Shown here in pieces: positions 28,173 through 37,300 of a stretch of 39,302 nt of DNA. A program made the translations under genes and the position numbers. The stretch is from Mesostigma viride (Eukaryota > Streptophyta > Mesostigmatophyceae > Mesostigmatales > Mesostigmataceae). Where the stretch lies: positions 2,627,285-2,666,586 of the forward strand of contig RPFO01000164.1 of assembly GCA_009746045.1 (NCBI GenBank), given 5' to 3'. The notes below the pieces were generated by a model that made no database searches, was not told where the DNA came from, and worked only from the letters and a program-made list of their open reading frames with translations. Each line of letters begins with the position of its first letter. The first letter of the stretch is position 1.

Positions 28173-30484
28173 GTGGGTGCGCAGGGCATTGACCGGACGT
28201 GCTTGAGTGGTGAGAGCTGCCGCCCCGGTGGCCCGGTTTATGCCTAGACTGACCGGTCCACCCACCCCCCACCCCCCACCCACCCACCCACCCCCACCTA
28301 ACCCCCCCCCCACCCCCCACCCACCCCGCCGGCGCACCCACCCACCCGCCGGCGCACCCGCCCGCCCGCCCGGCCGCCCACCCACCAACCAATCCGATAA
28401 TCAACCAACCCTCCAAGCAAAAGCAACCAACTGGTCACCCTCTCACCTTCCTGCATGCTCCCCCTCCCCCCTTGTCGCCAACCGCCCACCCGCCCTCCTT
28501 CGGCGCCAACTAACCACCCTTGCCCTTGTCCACCTCCTATCCCTTTTCGTCTTGCGCCCACCCTATCAGCCTCCTTCTCGCTCCCACCTTCTCACCCTTG
28601 TGCTGGCTCCGCCTGGCCTCTTGCCACTGGCCCCCTGCCCTTGCCTCTGCCCTTGCCCCTTGCCCTCTCTCCGTGCACGCCCCAGGGCATGGTGGACGCG
28701 GGCGAGGACTTGGAGCTCGCGCGCGAGATGATTGCGGCCAACAGCGCGCGGCGGGAGATCCAGTTCGGCGGCGGGGACAAGGTGGTCAAGTGGCGCAAGT
28801 ACTATGCGGAGCGGGGGGTCACGCTCACGACCATCCAGGACCTGTATGTCGCATGCGTGCGCGCACTACGTGTGGCTTTTGCCTTCACCTGTGTTTGTGT
28901 GTGTGTGTGTGTGTGCATGTGTGTGTGTGTGTGTCTGTGTTTGTGTGTGCGTGCGTGCGCACGTGTGTGTGTGCGTGCGTGCGCACGTGTGTGTGTGTGT
29001 GCGTGTGTGCGTGTGCACACGATGCACATATGAGGGGGGGGGGGCGGGAAGGCAGGCGGGGGGCGGGGGGGCAGGCGGGCGGGCGGGCGGGCGCGGGCGG
29101 GCGGGCGGGCGGCGGGCGGGCGGGCGGGCGGGCGGGCGGGCGGCGGGCGGGCGGGCGGGCGGGCGGCGGGCGGGCGGGCGGGCGGGCGGGCGGGCGGGCG
29201 GGAGGGCGGGAGTGCAGGCGGGTATGCCTGGGTGTGTTTGTGGGTACGTGTTTATGTGTGTGTTTGTGTGTGTGTGTTTGTTTGTTTGTTTGTTTGTTTG
29301 TTTGTTTGTTTGTTTGTTTGTTTGTTTGTTTGTTTGTTTGTTTGTTTGTTTGTTTGTTTGTGTGTGTGTGTGTTTGTTTGTTTGTTTGTTTGTTTGTTTG
29401 TTTGTTTGTTTGTTTGTTTGTTTGTTTGTTTGTTTGTTTGTTTGTTTGTTTGTTTGTTTGTTTGTTTGTTTGTTTGTTTGTTTGTTTGTTTGTTTGTTTG
29501 TTTGTTTGTTTGTTTGTTTGTTTGTTTGTTTGTTTGTTTGTTTGTTTGTTTGTTTGTTTGTTTGTTTGTTTGTTTGTTTGTTTGTTTGTTTGTTTGTTTG
29601 TTTGTTTGTTTGTTTGTTTGTTTGTTTGTTTGTTTGTTTGTTTGTTTGTTTGTTTGTTTGTTTGTTTGTTTGACATGTACGTGTGTGTGCACGCATTGTT
29701 TTTGTGTACTTGTGTGGGTGTGCGCTTTCTGCGCTTTTGACCTCTAGGTGTGCAGGCTGTGTGTGTGTTTCACCTTCACACTAGTAACGCACGTTGTGTG
29801 GGTGCGTGACCTGCTTGGCCTCGCACACGCACATTATTGATGGACTAGCATGACTGGTACACTAGTAATGACTGGCAGACTGGTTATTCCTGGCAGCATA
29901 GTACTTATTCTTGGTATCTAGACAAAAGATTCATGATTGTCAGGCTAGGAATCATGGGTGTACTAGTAAAGATGACCAGTTGGCAAGTTACTTGTGCTGG
30001 GTAACTCCAATGTAACCATCGTGTGCTCCATCATGGCATGCACACACCAGGCCCCTGCGTGGTCACTCATATCATGTGTGCAATGCCTATCGAAGAGGTC
30101 TGTATGTGTGATAGGATGGATCAGGTCCATCGTCATTTGCTGTTGTTGTGTCTTTTCTAAATAGACAAATACCTGCAGGCATGCTGCACCTACCTGGAGT
30201 TCCCAGTTTGTTCCAAAATCAATCCCTACACCCCCAAAAGGTTCTCCCTGACATGCCGCACATGCCTATATTCTGATCAGACACTCCGCAAAGGTGAAAA
30301 CCTTTGCGTTCAGTGCCGGGCCGCGGAAAACGCGGAAAACGCCGCACATGCCTATATAACTGTTCCACGTGTCCTCTCTCTGGTCACTATGGTCTGATTC
30401 GGCAGGAAGCTGCTGGACAACTACATTGACACTGTCCGCGAGAGATCGGCCCAGAAGAAGAAGATGGCCAGTCCTGAAAACTAG
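28104..30484 (+). CDS. 3' part of an unrecognised spliced gene, three exons
   Basis: Exons 28104-28172, 28686-28843 and 30406-30484 join in phase to 101 codons and a TAG stop. The predicted sequence is charged and helical: GIDTTGIERISMLKYLK, then LELAREMIAANSARREIQF, DKVVKWRKYYAERGVTL, LDNYIDTVRERSAQKKK. I do not recognise the family and propose no function. The first exon shown begins at an acceptor, so at least one upstream exon is missing; 25630-25668 is one phase-compatible candidate. A TGTAA signal follows the stop by 93 bp. Confidence 0.7.
28256..28400. repeat. C-rich CCCACC/CCCGCC low-complexity tract in intron
   Basis: Runs of CCCACCC and CCGCCCG units lie within the 513-bp intron 28173-28685. 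Its remainder is pyrimidine-rich up to the acceptor. Minus-strand Gly-rich frames are artefacts. Confidence 0.85.
28686..28843 (+). CDS. Unknown gene, internal exon b
   Basis: The acceptor follows a pyrimidine-rich tract (CACGCCCCAG) and the donor is GTATGT. Fifty-two codons plus two bases; GC-rich third positions mark it as genuine coding sequence. Contains the basic/aromatic segment VVKWRKYYAERG. Confidence 0.78.
28894..29035. repeat. (TG)n/(CG)n dinucleotide tract
   Basis: GTGTGTGT runs broken by GCGTGCGTGCGCAC. The alternating purine-pyrimidine sequence could adopt Z-DNA. It lies about 50 bp inside the last intron (28844-30405). Confidence 0.85.
29036..29217 (+). repeat. (GGGC)n array, G-quadruplex candidate
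   Basis: Almost pure GGCG/GGGC repeats for about 180 bp, in the sense strand of the intron, with occasional GGCGGC phase shifts. Confidence 0.95.
29277..29672 (+). repeat. (TTTG)n array, nearly 400 bp
   Basis: Close to 100 tetranucleotide units, with a single GTGTGTGTGTG interruption at about 29361-29373. Open frames (LFVC and NKQT repeats) are artefacts. Confidence 0.97.
29673..30251. other. Distal part of the last intron of the unknown gene
   Basis: TG-rich at first, then ordinary sequence with several ACTAGTA/ACTGGCA-type short repeats near 29840-29960. No gene seen. Confidence 0.5.
30252..30357 (-). repeat. Dispersed repeat (copy B), inverted relative to copy A
   Basis: The block 30269-30343 is the reverse complement of 27285-27359 with few differences. 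It is bracketed by direct copies of GCCGCACATGCCTATAT (30256 and 30341), which could be a target-site or element-border duplication. It ends about 50 bp before the last-exon acceptor. Confidence 0.8.
30406..30484 (+). CDS. Unknown gene, last exon
   Basis: The acceptor is GATTCGGCAG. One base completes the Leu codon, then KLLDNYIDTVRERSAQKKK and MASPEN with stop TAG at 30482-30484. Confidence 0.75.
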
Positions 30485-30576
30485 CATCATGGACTGTATG
30501 CAAGTCACTCTCGCTGCGAATTCAGCAGCTGGCAGCCAATATCTAATGCCTGGGATAATCATCTTTATGAATAATG

Positions 30577-30581
30577 TGTAA
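30577..30581 (+). terminator. TGTAA polyadenylation-type signal
   Basis: TGTAA lies 93 bp after the stop at 30484, followed by an A-rich stretch. TGTAA is the usual poly(A) signal of green algae, which fits the proposed origin. Confidence 0.5.
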
Positions 30582-30599
30582 GCAAAAAGTACAGCCGTC

Positions 30600-32097
30600 A
30601 GATGCACGTTCATGCATGCCACGGATTCATGCCATGAGCGAACGATATATCATGCATGCATGAATCGATCCATATCTCGCAACAATCATGCGCGCACGTG
30701 ACCATATACCTTTCCTCTCAGACGAACATGTACTCGCACGATCTAGTCCTCACACGACGGGTTGGACCGCCATGTGCATGCGTCAGCCAGCCACTACTGC
30801 CCGATCGTCTGCCATTACAGTAGAGGACCGCTCAGATGAGGATTGTATCCCCAGGGCTCTAGTGACTATATGTTTGCGGCACGATGCAGAGGATATAATT
30901 TGTAACTTTCGATCGTGTAATTATTTTCTAATGAGATTAGCATATGTAGTACTCCATTGCATGCCCATGCGCATGACACGCAAGTACTTATTTACTTACA
31001 TACTTCGGCCAGGAATAAATAGCTGTCTCGTGCACTTGCATGATATTGTCATGTGCCATATTTCATGCTGGTGCATGCGCTACGGAACATGGCTAGCGTG
31101 GCCGCCACGACCGTGTGCAGTATATACACCAATTCGCACCGGCCTTTATGATTGGATCCTCTCAAACAGGTAAGTACTCTAGTGGGGAAGGCCCACACTA
31201 AATCACTAATCGAAAATTACTTGGGAAATGTTGTCTCGGGCTGATGGACATGTGTGCCCCTCAATTGCGGAGTTAAATTGGATGTATAATTGAATGAAAT
31301 ACATTATTACATTCCATGCATCGATGCTCGAGTCATCGCGATATCTGAATATCTTACATAATTACAGACCCATCAATTGGAAGATCAGAAAGCTCCAGTG
31401 CATCTGCTCTACGACCGGACGTCTCAATCGTACGTAGTGCTTTCGAGTTATAATTATAATTACCCTCAATGTATGTCTGGAAAATCCACGTGCAGGCAGT
31501 GTCAAATGCATGGTATATGAACTAGTTATGTACATGTCAAGATGATGACAGTCAAGCGAGGCCATACATGTTGACGGACAAGTGAGCCTGTAGACCTACG
31601 TCGATCCCCAGTTCCTCGATGTCGTGCGCAGCCCCGATATCATCAGATTTCCAATCCCCAACGGCCGTCGGCTCCGCAAAATCCACGTTCGCGATTAAAC
31701 AGTGCAACCGCGAGGGCCGTTCTAACTTGTAATCCACCTATATAATGGGCTCCGTCTCGTCACCGTGCGTTCGCATCAACAGGACAGCCACGGGTGTCGC
31801 GACGTCTCGGACGCTGTGCACTACACGCATCATCTCGGTCATCGCAGCCGTCGAGCACGTCACAAGCATCAATTATTCTCTGGACGAATTCTCGTGACCG
31901 TGTTGATATTAATGTCTGCCAACTTCACGACTGTGAACAGCAGCCTCACGCACGTCCGGTCCATCCGACTCCGTCAGGCGGTGTTGCGAATGGCGTCCTG
32001 CGTGCAAAAACCAGTACATGAAGGACAATAATGTTAGCCCGTTAGACAGATTTGTCTGTGGTTCCGCTTACAGCAGTACTAATCACCCGTTACGCGG
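30600..32097. other. Intergenic sequence, no gene recognised
   Basis: AT-richer than the gene region, with many ATGCATGC palindromic motifs (30610-30665). The short frames present have no recognisable content. One CCAACGGCCGTCGG motif lies near 31657. Confidence 0.45.
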
Positions 32098-32210
32098 ATT
32101 TCGGGCAAGTGGGTATCCTCCTACATTACATGTATCCAATTATGGACGGGAGATTTAAAATGGGAAACAAGTATCAGCGAACCCAGAATCAAGGTATCCA
32201 CGCAACGGTT
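32098..32210 (+). repeat. Dispersed repeat, copy 2
   Basis: Same family and orientation as 6938-7045. The shared core is ATCCAATTATGGAC...AAAATGGGAAA...CAAGGTATCCACGCAA. This copy has about 12 bp more near its left end. Confidence 0.75.
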
Positions 32211-32288
32211 TTGAAGAAACGGCTATGTACATATAGACACAATGAACTGAACAAAACTTTAGTAGCTCACTCGTCGTTCACTTGTTAG

Positions 32289-32412
32289 TCGTAACGGAGG
32301 CAGTCATTCAGTCAGTTTGCAAGTTCAGTTGGCAAGTACGGAAACACACGCAAGTGCGTAACGGAGGCAGTCAGTCAGTCAGTTTGCAAGTGCAGTTGGC
32401 AAGTACGGACCA
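32289..32412. repeat. 67-bp tandem duplication
   Basis: GTAACGGAGGCAGTCA begins at 32291 and again at 32358, followed in both by CAGTTTGCAAGT and CAGTTGGCAAGTACGGA. Confidence 0.85.
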
Positions 32413-32818
32413 CCAACCGCGTGTGTACGTCCATGATATCGCAATAATATAATCAAGAATAACAGGGAACGGTTAATGTATCCTTTACGCAGCTTTTTCG
32501 TTCAGGGCATGTTGAAATAACGAAAGTGGGGTCAGGTGTTCGAACCTTCCAAGTGCCGAATTTTTTACGAACCAGCGCATTCACGAACCTTGCACTGGGG
32601 ACGCGGTGGACGTGTACCATTACCCCGGCCTAATTCTAGCATTGTACACAAGGGGCGGTGGCTAGCAGTAAAGAAGGGCATCCTAGTCATAACGCTGGGC
32701 AAGTTTAAAAGCACCAACGGCCGTTGAGTAGGAAAAAAAAAGAGCAGGAGAAGAGCACGTCGACGTTTCAACAGCAAGACAAAAATATTGAACCCCGAGT
32801 ACCAATGAAAATGCTTTC

Positions 32819-32880
32819 ATGCATGTCCACCCCGACGAGGCACAAATTCATGCATGCCCACCCCGACGAGGCACAAATTA
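32819..32880. repeat. 31-bp tandem duplication
   Basis: CCACCCCGACGAGGCACAAA appears twice 31 bp apart, each preceded by CATGCATG. Confidence 0.85.
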
Positions 32881-32904
32881 ATGAACGACAGATTTCTCAC
32901 CCCC

Positions 32905-33540
32905 CCCCGGCACATGGAACAAGTGCCATCGCACGCACACACTTTGTAGACAGGAGAGTTTCGAGAGTCCAACGGCCGTTGGCTCGGAGAAATTGACAGT
33001 ACACCAGTAAAGACATTAAAATTATCACTTTGTTGTCTTATGTGTGCCGTGTCATTTCCCAAGGTCAAAAGCCGTCAACTTCTGCACCTCTTGTCCCTCC
33101 CACCCGTACGCACTAAGCATGCCCACCTTACACTACCACATGTGGCTCTTGAGAAAACTCCCCCCGACGATGCACATGTGCCATTCACGCACACACCTTC
33201 AGACAAGGCTATCAGTTTTTCGAAGTCCAACGGCCGTTGGCTCCGAGAAATGCTGTTACAACTCAAAATTACAATGGTGACATCCACGAGCTAGTGGTAC
33301 GCCGAACAAGTGCTTGTATGACATATGGCGACTGCCCGTGAGGAAAAGTCCACCACCACACACGGTCAGTTTTTTGAGTCCAACGGCCGTTGGCTCCGAG
33401 AAATGCTGTTACAACGCAAAATTACAATGGTGACATACATGAGCTAGTGGTACGCCGAACAAGTGCTTGTATGACATATGGCGACTGCCCGTGAGGAAAA
33501 GTCCACCACCACACACGGACAGTTTTTTGACTCCAACGCA
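32905..33540. repeat. 153-bp satellite units with CCAACGGCCGTTGG palindrome
   Basis: The palindrome lies at 32969, 33227 and 33380, with a truncated copy near 33532. The last three are exactly 153 bp apart and the flanks match closely (GCTCCGAGAAATGCTGTTAC, GTGGTACGCCGAACAAGTGC). The 32969 unit is older and diverged. Related single motifs at 31657 and 32713 suggest a formerly longer array. Confidence 0.85.
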
Positions 33541-33875
33541 AGAACAGACGTAATGCACACCAAGTGACCAAGTGGCAAGATAAAGACACCCTTGCCAATC
33601 TCTACCCACAAAAACTTAGCCCCGAAATCCGTAGCCCCGAAATCCGTGATTGATTTGTACATTGTAGATGACAATGCAGCGATCACATGTATTCTGAAAC
33701 CAACACGTTTTTACCTAGTTATCATGGTAACCAATTTATGGTTACCTAGTTATCCATGGCTAGAAAGTTGTAAATACACGATGTGGCCACACACGCCATA
33801 GATGAAAATCATAACCAGATCACGCACATGATCATGGAAGGGGACTCTATTGATCTCAAAAAAGAAAGCTCAAGA

Positions 33876-33950
33876 CACCCTACACCCTACACCCTACACC
33901 CTACACCATACATCCTACAACCTACACCCTTAACTCTCCACCCTTAGCTT
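33876..33950. repeat. Telomere-like CCCTACA heptamer tract
   Basis: About four to five perfect CCCTACA units (33878-33907), then degenerate CATCCTACAACCTACACCC. This resembles plant-type CCCTAAA telomere repeat with one change, but may be a simple microsatellite. Confidence 0.6.
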
Positions 33951-33966
33951 ACGTGACCTTTTTTTC

Positions 33967-34035
33967 GGAGAAATGTCCGAGTGGAATGCTATGTATGGGG
34001 TAACTTTCCCAAGGGTTCGAATCCCTCTTTCTCCA
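33967..34035 (+). pseudogene. Decayed plastid-type tRNA-Ser (GGA-like), anticodon arm partly deleted
   Basis: GGAGAAA at 33967-33973 pairs perfectly with TTTCTCC at 34028-34034. TGTCCGAGTGG resembles a plastid D-arm/A box. GGGTTCGAATCCC (34013-34025) is a normal T-arm/B box. GGGGTAACTTTCCC makes a long variable arm. AATGCTATGTA matches the 3' half of the anticodon arm of chloroplast trnS-GGA, but the rest of the D loop and the anticodon (about 18-20 nt) are missing. At 69 nt it is too short for a type II tRNA and should be non-functional. Confidence 0.6.
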
Positions 34036-34142
34036 TTAGAGTTTTGTTTAGCTTCTATTCTCGTCTACACATAATTCACACGAAGTACGCTTGCAAATAC
34101 TTTATTACTATTTTGTTTGATATACTACACTAATATTATAAT

Positions 34143-34262
34143 TGTTGTGTGTGTGTGTTGTTCACGTGTGCGTGTGTGTGTTGTGTGTGTTGTGTGTGTT
34201 GTGCGTGTGCGTGTGCGTGTGCGTGTGCGTGTGCGTGTGCGTGTGCGTGTGTGTGTGTATAT
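34143..34262. repeat. GTGTGC/GTGTTGT microsatellite
   Basis: A (GTGTGC)n hexamer run (34201-34250), preceded by GTGTGTTGT repeats, forms the left border of the large satellite. Confidence 0.85.
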
Positions 34263-34309
34263 AATTTTTTGTTGTGTGTGTGTGTTGTGTGTTGTACGTG
34301 CAAGGTGTA

Positions 34310-37300
34310 TGTACATGTGTGTGCAGCCGGCCCTTGCGTGCGCGGTGTGTGTACGTTTCTGTGCAGCCGCCCCTTGCGTGCGCGGTGTATGTACGTGTGT
34401 GTGCATGCCGGCCCTTGCGTGCATGGTGTGTGTACGTGTGTGTGCAGCCGCCCCTTGCGTGCGCGGTGTATGTACATGTGTTTGCACTCGCCCATTGCGT
34501 GCGCGGTGTATGTACGTGTGTGTGCAGCCGCCCCTTGCGTGCGCGGTGGATGTACGTGTGTGCGCACTCGCCCCTTGCGTGCGCGGTGTATGTACGTGTG
34601 TGTGCAGCCGCCCCTTGCGTGCGCGGTGTATGTACATGTGTGTGCATCCTTGTCCTTGCGTGCATGGTGTATGTACATGTGAGTGCCGTCGCCCCAACCG
34701 TGCATTGTGTATGTACGTGTGTGTGCAGCCGCCCCTTGCGTGCATGGTGTGTGTACATGTGTGTGCATCCTTGTCCTTGCGTGCATGGTGTATGTACATG
34801 TGTTTGCACTCGCCCCTTGCGTGCGCGGTGTGTGTACGTGTGTGTGCAGCCGCCCCTTGCGTGCATGGTGTGTGTACATGTGTGTGCATCCTTGTCCTTG
34901 CGTGCATGGTGTGTGTACATGTGTGTGCAGCCGCCCCTTGCGTGCGCGGTGGATGTACATGTGCGGGCAGTTGCCCCTTGCGTGCGCGGTGTATGTACAT
35001 GTGTTTGCACTCGCCCCTTGCGTGCGCGGTGTATGTACATGTGTGTGCAGCCGCCCCTTGCGTGCATGGTGTATGTACATGTGCTTGCACTGGCCCCGTG
35101 CGTGCGCGGTGTATGTACGTGTGTGTGCAGCCGCCCCTTGCGTGCGCGGTGTATGTACGTGCGTGTGCAGCCGCCCCTTGCGTGCGCGGTGTATGTACAT
35201 GTGTGTGCATCCTTGTCCTTGCGTGCGCGGTGTATGTACATGTGTTTGCACTCGCCCCTTGCGTGCGCGGTGGATGTACATGTGTGTGCAGCCGCCCCTT
35301 GCGTGCATGGTTTATGTACATGTGTGTGCAGTCGCCGGCCCCGTGCGTGCGCAGTGGATGTACGTGTGTGTGCAGCCGCCCCGTGCGTGCATGGTGTGTG
35401 TACGTGTGTGTGCAGCAGCCCCTTGCGTGCGCGGTGTATGTACGTTTCTGTGCATGCCGGCCCTTGCGTGCATGGTGTATGTACATGTGCTTGCACTGGC
35501 CCCTTGCGTGCGCGGTGTATGTACGTGTGTGTGCAGCCCCCCTTGCGTGCGCGGTGTATGTACGTGTGTGCGCACTCGCCCCTTGCGTGCGCGGTGTATG
35601 TACGTGTGTGTGCAGCCGCCCCTTGCGTGCGCGGTGTATGTACATGTGTGTGCAGCCGCCCCTTGCGTGTGCGGTGGATGTACATGTGCGGGCAGTTGCC
35701 CCTTGCGTGCGCGGTGTATGTACATGTGTTTGCACTCGCCCCTTGCGTGCGCGGTGTATGTACATGTGTGTGCAGCCGCCCCTTGCGTGCATGGTGTATG
35801 TACATGTGCTTGCACTGGCCCCGTGCGTGCGCGGTGTATGTACGTGTGTGTGCAGCCGCCCCTTGCGTGCGCGGTGTATGTACGTGTGTGCGCACTCGCC
35901 CCTTGCGTGCGCGGTGTATGTACGTGTGTGTGCAGCCGCCCCTTGCGTGCGCGGTGTATGTACATGTGTGTGCATCCTTGTCCTTGCGTGCGCGGTGTAT
36001 GTACATGTGTTTGCACTCGCCCCTTGCGTGCGCGGTGTATGTACATGTGTGTGCAGCCGCCCCTTGCGTGCATGGTTTATGTACATGTGTGTGCAGTCGC
36101 CCCGTGCGTGCGCAGTGTATGTACGTGTGTGTGCAGCCGCCCCTTGCGTGCGTGGTGTGTGTACATGTGAGTGCAGCCGCCCCTTGCGTGCGCGGTGTAT
36201 GTACGTGTGTGTGCAGCAGCCCCTTGCGTGCTTTGTGTGTGTACATGTGTGTGAATCCTTGTCCTTGCGTGCATGGTGTGTGTACGTGTGTGTGCAGCCG
36301 CCCCTTGCGTGCATGGTGGATGTACATGTGAGTGCCGTTGCCCCTTGCGTGCGCGGTGTATGTACGTGTGTGTGCAGCCGTCCCTTAATTGCGTGCGCGG
36401 TGTGTGTACGTGTGTGTGCACTCGCCCCTTGCGTGCGCGGTGTATGTACGTGTGTGCAGCCGCCCCTTGCGTGCGCGGTGTATGCCAGTGTGTGTGCATG
36501 CCGGCCCTTGCGTGCAAGGTGGTGTGTAAGTGTGTGTGCAGCCCCTTGCGTGCATGGTGTATGTACGTGTGTGTGCAGCCGGCCCTTGCGTGCATGGTGT
36601 GTGTACATGTGAGTGCAGCCGTCCCTTCCGTGCATGGTGTGTGTACGTGTGTGTGCAGTTGCCCCTTGCGTGCGCAGTGTATGTACGTGTGTGTGCATGC
36701 CGGCCCTTGCGTGCATGGTGTGTGTACGTGTGTGTGCAGTTGCCCCTTGCATGCGCGGTGTATGTACATGTGAGTGCAGCCGCCCAAGAGTATGTACATG
36801 TGAGTGCCGTCGCCCCTAATTGCGTGCATTGTGTGTGTAAGTGTGTGTGCAGCAGCCCCTTGCGTGCGCGGTGTATGTACGTGTGTGTGCAGCCGCCCCT
36901 TGCGTGCATGGTGTATGTCCATGTGAGTGCCGTTGCCCCTTGCGTGCGCGGTGTATGTACGTGTGTGTGCAGCCGTCCCTTAATTGCGTGCGCGGTGGAT
37001 GTACATGTGCGGGCAGTTGCCCCTTGCGTGCGCGGTGTATGTACGTGTGTGTGCAGCCGTCCCTTGCGTGCGCGGTGTATGTACGTGTGTGTGCAGCCGC
37101 CCCTTGCGTGCATGGTGAGTGTAAGTGTGTGTGCAGCAGCCCCTTGCGTGCGCAGTGTATGTACGTGTGTGTGCAGCCGCCCCTTGCGTGCGCGGTGTGT
37201 GTATACTGTGTGTGCATGCCGGCCCTTGCGTGCATGGTGTGTGTACGTGTGTGTGCAGCCGCCCCTTGCGTGCGCGGTGTGTGTACGTGTGTGTGCACTC

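Noticed and set aside
28520-29747. A 406-codon plus-strand frame and Asn/Lys/Gln/Thr frames on the minus strand
   Set aside because: TTTG and GGGC microsatellites read through; they conflict with the exon structure of the unknown gene.
30688-31173. 161-codon plus-strand frame
   Set aside because: No recognisable domain, mixed composition and AT-rich intergenic context; probably chance.
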